Positions 17,153-23,816 of a stretch of DNA of 23,816 bases are shown here, one piece after another. How positions within the stretch are numbered: the first letter of the stretch is position 1; each line of letters starts with the position of its first letter. The notes beneath the pieces were generated by a model. It ran no database searches, was not told the origin of the DNA, and worked only from the letters and a program-made list of their open reading frames with translations. The position numbers and the translations under genes were made by a program. The DNA is taken from NCBI GenBank assembly GCA_024516155.1, contig JAJJXM010000174.1:1-23816 (forward strand). Direction: 5' to 3'. This DNA is from Pyronema omphalodes (taxonomy: Eukaryota > Ascomycota > Pezizomycetes > Pezizales > Pyronemataceae).

Positions 17153-18862
17153 ATGGACGCTAACGCACCCATCCCCGCCACGCCCTCGCGTATGCAGGTA
17201 CCCGAGAATATTTTTAGCCCCGACGAGCTTTCCCAAATCAACGCCCCGCACGCTGGCTCCTCCGCCATCGCGACCTCTAAGAAATCAACGACCGCCTCCG
17301 GAAAAGTCACCAAACCCCCCGCCAAAAAATCCGCCTCTAGACGTGACCTCGACCTCCTCCGCAAAAATGTCACCCGACCGAAAACAAACACCCACGTGAA
17401 CCTCGATGGGACCCCCGTCGAAACAATGCCGACCGCCATGGACACTGACAGCTGCCCCGACACCGACTCCGAATCCGACTCTGACCTGGACCTCAACGAC
17501 AGCCAGCACGCAATAACTGCTTCCGACGTCAACCCCAACCCCCAGCCTCAGCCCGACAACGACCTCCTCTCAGCCATCGCCACCATGATTTCGAAAAACA
17601 CCAACGACGCGCTCCGACCTATTGTCCATTCCATCGCCACCATCAACAAAAGACTCGACAAAATCACAAAACCCAGCCCGCCCCCTCCGACACAGCCCCA
17701 ACGCCAACCCCACCCCGAACAATCGACCACCGCCAACTCACCCCCCGACGACCTCCAATACTGGAAAGAACGATGCCGACTCCTGGAAAACGCCCTTCGC
17801 CACCACAACATCGCCATACCGACCTCCACCACTACTCGCCGCCACAACCCCCCCACGACCACTCACCAGCCGTGGACCTCCGGCACAACCGTCGCTGACC
17901 TCTCCTTCCCCGCCCACGCCCCCAAAAGCAACCCCCCCGCAAAACCGCACCCCCGACGCCAACGCACCCGCGCCCAGGAAATCAACCTGCCCTGCCCCAA
18001 CCCTGCGGAAATCGACGTCAATACCAAAGCCCAACTGGGAAGGGCGATCAACGCTGCACTCACCCAGGCACAGGCGCCGCCTCACATGGCTGTCGCCACG
18101 ATCAGACAAGCCTCATCAGGAAACCTCATCGTGACCATGACAGACGGCACCACTGAATCCGAGCTGACCAAGAACCTAGGGACCATTCACACAGCGACGC
18201 AACAAGTCAACACCTCCATCGCCGCACCCCGCCTGAACGAGCGGTGGTATAAGCTCGCAGTTCACGGAATCCCCACGAGCCAATACCCCGACTCCCCCGA
18301 CGGAATGCGCCTCCTCCAAGAGGAGATCGAACGCAGCAACGGACATGTCACCCTGGCACAACCCCCCCGATATATGACGACCGCGGAGAAACGTGTGGGC
18401 AAGGAAGCATCCAGTGTGCTTATTGCGGTACGTACCGCCGAAGAGCTCGCACTCCTGAAGCGCAAACGAGTCATGGTACTCTTCGAGCCCCGAAGAGTCA
18501 CCGAGTACCACTCTGCCCGACGGACCGACCAGTGTCGGCGCTGCTTGCTCTTTGGCCACCACTACACCAACTGCACTGGACCGCAAGGCCCCACCTGCGG
18601 AATCTGCGGCCAGAACCACCCCACAGACGACCACGCCTGCAACGACTGCCCCCAAAGCAAAGGTAAGATCTGTGAACACACTCGATACCATTGCAAAAAC
18701 TGCGCGGACGCCAACCTCCCCGACCTAGACCACCCAGGCTTCAGCAAGCAATGCCCCGTACGCATCCGCATATTCAAAGAAGCCTGAACAGCGCCACAAA
18801 ACCCCGCCGCCGCCCCACCCAACCCCGCCGACAGAGACACTGAGATGAACGCCCATGTCTAG
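17153..18862 (+). pseudogene. LINE C2 ORF1 (premature stop near the C-terminus)
   Basis: This is the same gag-like protein as C1 ORF1. It is open for 544 codons to a TGA at 18785-18787, where C1 has a Trp codon (TGG), a G-to-A change. The remaining 24 codons are still in frame to the normal TAG at 18860-18862. The stop falls after all three zinc knuckles (CRRCLLFGHHYTNC and the following two), so the shortened protein could keep RNA binding. What it would lose is the coupling of ORF1 termination to the ORF2 start, because the ribosome would stop 68 bases before the ORF2 ATG. Other differences from C1 are scattered substitutions such as N20 for H20 and A162 for D162. Confidence 0.9.
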
Positions 18863-21800
18863 CTACAACAGACTGGCAGCAACCATACGGATCGTCTCCC
18901 ACAACGTGAACCGACAACGAACAGCACTCGATGCGCTGCTGAATAGCGCACACAACACAGCCGACATAATCCTAATACAAGAAATTCACATAACCGACAT
19001 AACATACGCCACCACACACCCATCTTTCACACTGGTCTTGCCACCGCGTGGAGATAGAACCACCAACAGAACAGCCGCCTACGTGACCAGGACAAACCCA
19101 TACCTCAGGGTTTCTCAGCGCACCGATATATGCGCGGATCCTGACCTCCAGGTCCTTGAGGTAGGCACCGACTTAATTCCTTCTTTCTTTCTTTTTAATA
19201 TATACAACGAAAAACACCCCGAAAGCAATATTTATACCATCCCGAGAGCCCTCACCCCCCTCCCCCTCCCCCGCAGGTGCATCATCACAGGTGACCTCAA
19301 CGCTCACCATGCCCTGTGGAACTCCTCCACACGTTCCCCCACCCGCGCCACCGAAATAGTTGACCTCATCGAACAACGAGACTGGACCCTCGTGTCCGTC
19401 CCTGACATTCCCACCTACTACTACAACCAAGGCCGCAGTTCTTCCGTCCTCGACCTGACCCTAGCATCGCCCCACATGGCAGAGGAAACAATCAACTGGG
19501 CAATTGACGACGACAACGCTACGGGATCTGACCATGAAGTCATACGTTTCGAAGTGCACACAACCCACCCAGACGCTGAAACAACCCCCCCAACAAACCG
19601 ACTGAACTGGAAAAAGACGGATTGGGAGCTCTTCGCCGAAACCCTCCGTGCCTCGTGCTTCGCCCTCACACCATCATGGACACAATACCGCAACCACCCT
19701 ACCACAGACAACCTCGATGCGTGGGCGGAGTCAATACGTGATGCCATCCTTAATGCCGCGACTACGTCCACCCCCGTACTACAAGTGACCCCACAATCGA
19801 AGAGATGGTGGACCGCAGAAGTCACCGAGGCAAGGAAAAAGATGACCAAAGCAAGACGTAAGTGGAAACGCAAACGTGACGATAGATCCCACCTAAACTA
19901 CAAACAACACCGAAACGAATACCACAGGACCATTCGAACGGCGAAAGATGCAAAGTGGAAGGAATACCTTTCCCAAGCCGAAGGACCCGATGTGTGGCAG
20001 GCGTTTCGGTACACCAACCCTCGGCGTGCTCAGCTAACACCAAACCTCCGCGCAATGATGAACGGCCAAGAAACAATCTGCAGCTCCTTCGACGCAAAGG
20101 TAGAGGCCTTCCAAAAGTTGTTCCCCCCGCCGCCGCCACCACCACCTCCGTCCGTCCTCCCCCCGCGCCGCGAGTTGCAGTGGACAACCTTTACACCGAC
20201 AGAGGTAGAAACAGCGATATTCTCCTCCTCGCCGACGAAGGCGCCCGGACCCGATGGGCTCACATTCGCCTGCCTGCGCCAAGCATACCTTGCCATCCCC
20301 AAACACATGAACAACCTCTACGCCACATTAGGGACGGTAGGCTACCATCCGCGATGCTGGCGCCAGGCCACCACAGTCATTATCGCCAAACCTAACAAGC
20401 CGGATTGCAGCAATCCAAAGGCATACCGCCCGATTGCGCTCCTAAACTGCCTTGGGAAGACCCTCGAAAAACTAATGGCCACTCGCCTAGGCACGATGGC
20501 AGACTCTCACGACTTACTACATAGAGACCAAATAGGTGGACGCCCGCAGAGATCAGCAATTGACGCGGCGATGGCGCTGGTGCACGACGTCGAGATTGGG
20601 AAATCTCACGGAATGCTAACCTCTGCCCTCTTCCTCGATGTTCGTGGAGCGTTCGACAACGTCTCTGCTGACCGCCTCCAACAAACATTACGACAGCTTG
20701 GGTGCCCGCGACCAGTAGTATCGTGGTGCCAGTCTTTCCTCGCAGATCGCACGATCGCTCTAGCGTTCGACGGGCGAACTGACACGCAACGCCCAGTGCA
20801 AACAGGCATCCCACAAGGTTCCCCTGCATCCCCCATACTTTTCTTATTATACCTCCGCCCATTATTCGACGAACTAGCGCAGGTACACCCGTACGCCTGG
20901 ACACCTAGCTACATTGACGACGTAGCGATCGTCGTCCAGGGACGCACCAGAAAAGCGAACGCCCGCGCACTTGAGAACATTACGACAACAGCCTTTCGGT
21001 GGGCCGACGCAAACGCCGTTGCATTTGACGATGCCAAGTCAGAGCTCCTGCATTTCCACTGGGCACGCACCGACAGCATCACTGAGGAGGAAAAAGTTAA
21101 GTTACCAAACGGTACAGTTATCACACCGGGAACACAAGGAGGAGAGAAGGATGTTGTGAGGTGGATAGGCCTGTATTTAGATAGGAAACTTAACTTTAGA
21201 AAACATGTAGCTAGACGAGTAACCGCCGCGCAAAGAACTCTGAACGCACTGTGTAGGTTAGCACGGTACGAAACAGGTCTGTCCCCCGCTGCTACGAGAC
21301 TAATCTACCAGGCGTGTGTCCAGTCGAGAGCAGACTACGGCGCAGAGATATGGTGGAACCAACAAAAAGACCTTGCCCGCACCCTCCAGAATCAACAGAA
21401 CACCGCCCTCCGCAGGATTCTCAACGCCTTCACCTCTACTCCGATCCTGGCCCTCCACAATGAATCCGCACTCCCCCCCCGTCACAATACGTCTTGACAA
21501 CCGCCAGCGGAAATACGCCCTACGCACCCTCACCTTACCCGCCTCGCACCCTGTCATTACACGCTGCCCCGTCTCGTTTCCCGCCCCGAGTATCGATGAT
21601 GCCTCCATCAACCCGGACACCGAGTACGACCACCCGTGGCACGTCCCAGGACAAGCCCCGTCCCGCCTCCTGCACGTCATCAGCACCCTCTCCCCGTGGG
21701 TCCAACCAAACGCCGAAATCGAGGACACCTCCCAAAACATCCCCGACGACGACCTCGCCCCTACATTAAAGATCGACATCTCCTCCTCCCCGAAGGCTGA

Positions 21801-22776
21801 CGCTGCCGACGACCACCTCCTCCTCCTCCACGCCCTTCGCCAACGATCGGATACTATCCTACTGTACACGGACGGCTCTCAACTTGACGGCATAACAGGC
21901 GCAGGATACACCATCCCCCACGGGCTGCCACGACCTGTCAACTCCATAGTGCCCATGGGTGACAGAACAGAAGTCTTCGACGCGGAAGTTATGGCCATCC
22001 ACGAAGGACTCCGGACATGCCTGACACACATTCGACGCAACGACCAATACGACAAACACATCCACGTTTTTACCGACAACCAGGCCGCGATACGTCGAGC
22101 CTCTCACCTCCGTCGAGGCCCCGGCCAGGAGCTCGCCTGGGCCATCCACAACACCGCTCACGACCTTCACACTTACGGTACCTCAATTACCATCCACTGG
22201 GTCCCAGGACACACCAGCGTCCCCGGAAACGAAGCCGCCGACGAACTGGCCCGACAGGCGACAACAGTACCGCCACGCCGACAAATACCGATATCCCTCA
22301 CTTGGCTGCGCCGCCGCGCTCGAGAGAGGTACACCGAAGACTGGGCTACCTGGTTCACCTCTTCCCCCCGACCGCGCAAGTACACCGCCACACACCGCCG
22401 CAAAATGGACACTGCGTACACCGAAAACGCCCGCTGCATATCAACTGCAATCCTGGGTCTTCGCACCGGCCACGGGTACTTCCTCAACTGCTTGGCCCAC
22501 CCTCCATCCGACGCATACCCCTCCCGCAGCTGCAGCTGCCCAATCCATCCACCGCAGACGCCTCGACACCTCCTCCTGAGCTGCCCCGAATTCCAGGCCG
22601 CTCGCTCCACACTCAGGAAGGACCTCAAACTCAGACAACACTCCCGGATCAACCTAAACACCATTCTGGACACCCCCTCCGGCACCAAGGCTCTTTCCAC
22701 CTTTATCTCTGCAACCAAGGTTGCTACCTCGACCTGGGCACACTCCCGGCTAGAGAAGCCTCGCAGAAGGGGATAG
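18855..22776 (+). pseudogene. LINE C2 ORF2 (one-base frameshift after the RT)
   Basis: This is the endonuclease-RT-RNase H protein, as in C1. The first frame (18855-21497) is open through the EEP domain (GDLNAHH, SDH), nine-proline linker and RT (LDVRGAFDN, GIPQGSPASP, YIDD). A run of 8 C at 21473-21480, where C1 has 7, shifts the frame, and the ORF ends at 21495-21497 soon after the conserved NESALPP. The RNase H and C-terminal Cys/His parts stay intact in the next frame to the stop at 22774-22776 (YTDGS, FDAEV, FTDNQ, WVPGH all present). The rest of the ORF is undamaged, so the insertion is either very recent or a homopolymer sequencing error. If real, the product would be an RT without RNase H. 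Confidence 0.92.
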
Positions 22777-23602
22777 ACCCCTACCGCTGACTACACTGAC
22801 CGCAGTACCTTAGGAACTTTCGCGCGCGCTGATTTTGCAGTGCTTTCTTACTTAGGATTTCTGTTTTGTAAAAAAAAAAAAAAAAAAGGGACAAGAAAAA
22901 GGGGAAGGTAGAAGAGGGATAGGCGGAGAGAAAGGGAACGGGCACGCGGTGACGGGATCGGGCTGGGGTCGTTGCTTGGGTCTGCTTGGGGTTCGGGTGT
23001 TTTGAGTTTTCTTTTCTTTGTCTTTCAATTGTTTGTCTTACGGGTTGGAGTTGTTTTATGGTACGGCGGATGAGAAGGGCACGGATGGTGAATGGTGCAC
23101 GGGAAGGGAGATGACGGGGACGGCAGGCGAGAGAGGGCAGACGAGTTTCTTTTGTACTCTCCTTTGTTTGGGTGCGACAATGTTTTTCTTATGTTCGAAG
23201 GGCGGGAGGAGTGCGAGGCGTTGCGAAAGGAGAGAGAGGGGCGCGGGGAAGGGACAGAGGAGGACGACGGGAGTTTCTTTTTCTTTTGTACGCGGAGGAA
23301 ACAAAGTCGGTAAAATGGCTAAACATGGGAAGGGGAAGGGAGGAGGAAAGGGAGGAGCCCGGCGAGGCGGCCTCTGTGCAAGCAGGGCACTTGGAACATC
23401 AGACGCGCTTGGACAAGAAACCCCCGTAGTATACAGTGGGGACAGACCCCACAACCACAACGATCAAGAGGAGGAGGCTGGTAGAGGTGGAGACTGGGTT
23501 TTTGCTTTTACATTTCTTTCTTCTTCTCTTTTGTATTTATCTGTCCCTTGTCATAACCTTCGGGTTGCAAACAAGTAATGAGAGAACAAACAACAAACAA
23601 AC
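22777..23602 (+). other. LINE C2 3' UTR and tail
   Basis: This 826-bp purine-rich untranslated region is nearly identical to that of C1. It has an internal run of 18 A (22870-22887), a terminal hairpin and a tail of AAAC/AAC units (23584-23602) ending at the right target-site duplication. I see no gene in it; its open frames are broken by small indels relative to C1. Confidence 0.8.
23555..23566 (+). promoter_or_regulatory. 3'-terminal hairpin of LINE C2
   Basis: AACC-TTCG-GGTT, identical to C1 and with the same stem as C-prime, lies about 20 bases before the AAAC tail. Confidence 0.5.
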
Positions 23603-23616
23603 CACCGCCCACTCCA
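23603..23616 (+). repeat. Target-site duplication of LINE C2, right copy
   Basis: CACCGCCCACTCCA follows directly on the C2 tail and is identical to 16704-16717. Confidence 0.93.
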
Positions 23617-23816
23617 TCACCCACATTGCCGCCGACTCCACCCCCGTCCCCGCTGGAGTCCAACGCCTCCGCCATGACACCGACAACCCCCTGTCTACCA
23701 ACCCTGCCACCGACAGCCTCGCAACATCCATCGACCAACTGAACGACAATCTCAACACCGCCACAGACATGTTTCGACACGCCGACAAAGTCACGAACGA
23801 CAGAGTCACCCAAGCG
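23603..23816 (+). CDS. LINE B2 ORF1, second segment, runs off the window
   Basis: This is the continuation of B2 ORF1 after C2, open to the window end in the frame set by 23604. It reads AADSTPVPAGVQRLRHDTDN and then SIDQLNDNLNTATDMFRHAD, matching B1 (AADSTQVPARVQRLRRDTDN at about 4022-4081). This is the helical or coiled-coil-like segment that precedes the RRM-like and zinc-knuckle parts, which must lie to the right of the window together with B2 ORF2. No damage is visible in this part. Confidence 0.82.

Larger units (their letters stand above)
16718..23602 (+). mobile_element. LINE C2, full length, inserted in LINE B2
   Basis: This is a complete 6885-bp non-LTR retrotransposon with a 435-bp leader, ORF1, ORF2, a long 3' UTR and an AAAC-type tail. 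It is flanked by a perfect 14-bp target-site duplication, which fixes both termini. It is the inverted, near-identical partner of C1 (4362-11249): about 98.6% identical in the first 867 aa of ORF2 (12 differences counted by eye). The copy is full length but carries a premature stop in ORF1 and a one-base insertion in ORF2. Confidence 0.95.

Noticed and set aside
4362..23602. Inversion between C1 and C2 as the cause of the D flank at C1
   Set aside because: Inversion would mix the flanks of C1 and C2. C2 has matching 14-bp duplications on both sides, and the D::C1 block has its own matching 11-bp pair.
13820..23616. A shared sequence-specific target for family C
   Set aside because: The three insertions are all in B ORF1, but their junction sequences (near 4361, 13820 and 16717) share no clear motif beyond C-rich context in two of them.
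1..23816. Repeat-induced point mutation (RIP)
   Set aside because: C1 and C2 differ by few scattered changes and homopolymer lengths, not by the dense C-to-T pattern expected. The Trp-to-stop TAG in LINE A (302-304) fits a TpG-to-TpA change but is a single case.
1..23816. Host genes, tRNA, rRNA, CRISPR, LTRs
   Set aside because: No supporting sequence was found. All stretches over 300 bases are accounted for by the retrotransposons above, and no terminal direct repeats flank the copia fragment.

Overview
This window looks like a retrotransposon nest from a filamentous fungus. The evidence is several related LINEs (non-LTR retrotransposons) with a Tad1/I-type layout: an ORF1 with three CCHC-type zinc knuckles, and an ORF2 with an EEP endonuclease, a reverse transcriptase, an RNase H and a C-terminal Cys/His cluster. 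A Ty1/copia fragment, GC-rich sequence and the lack of any host gene also fit. The phylum cannot be fixed from the sequence. I see no cellular gene, tRNA, rRNA or CRISPR. I use working names A, B, C, C-prime and D for the LINE families; these are not published names.

Layout. 1-~3015 (-): old LINE A, with a decayed ORF1 and the start of a decayed ORF2 running off the left edge. ~3030-3360 (-): decayed copia integrase fragment. 3361-4361 and 12621-13820 (+): LINE B1, one element split by an insertion, with a damaged ORF1. 4362-12620 (-): an 8.26-kb insertion in B1. It is a chimera of a complete LINE C (C1, 4362-11249, both ORFs open) joined at its 5' end to the 5' leader and about 407 codons of ORF1 from a different LINE (D, 11250-12620). 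13821-~16050 (-): 3' part of a diverged relative of C (C-prime), inserted near the end of B1 ORF1. ~16052-16717 and 23603-23816 (+): LINE B2, which interrupts C-prime. 16718-23602 (+): LINE C2, inserted in B2 ORF1 with a perfect 14-bp target-site duplication.

The order of events can be read from the nesting. The copia element received A and B1. B1 received C-prime and the D::C1 chimera. C-prime received B2, and B2 received C2. C1 and C2 are roughly 98-99% identical by eye, so the C insertions are recent. Deleting each insertion with one copy of its duplication restores the host reading frame in both B1 and B2, which is strong internal support.

Function. ORF1 is an RNA-binding, gag-like protein. 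ORF2 nicks the target (EEP endonuclease) and copies the element RNA (RT) by target-primed reverse transcription. ORF2 begins inside the ORF1 stop region through an 8-nt overlap, which suggests coupled translation. C1 looks coding-competent. C2 carries one stop codon in ORF1 and one homopolymer frameshift in ORF2. The most unusual points are the D::C1 chimera bounded by a single target-site duplication, the 5'-terminal box shared by B, C and D, and a 3'-terminal hairpin whose stem is kept while its loop changes.
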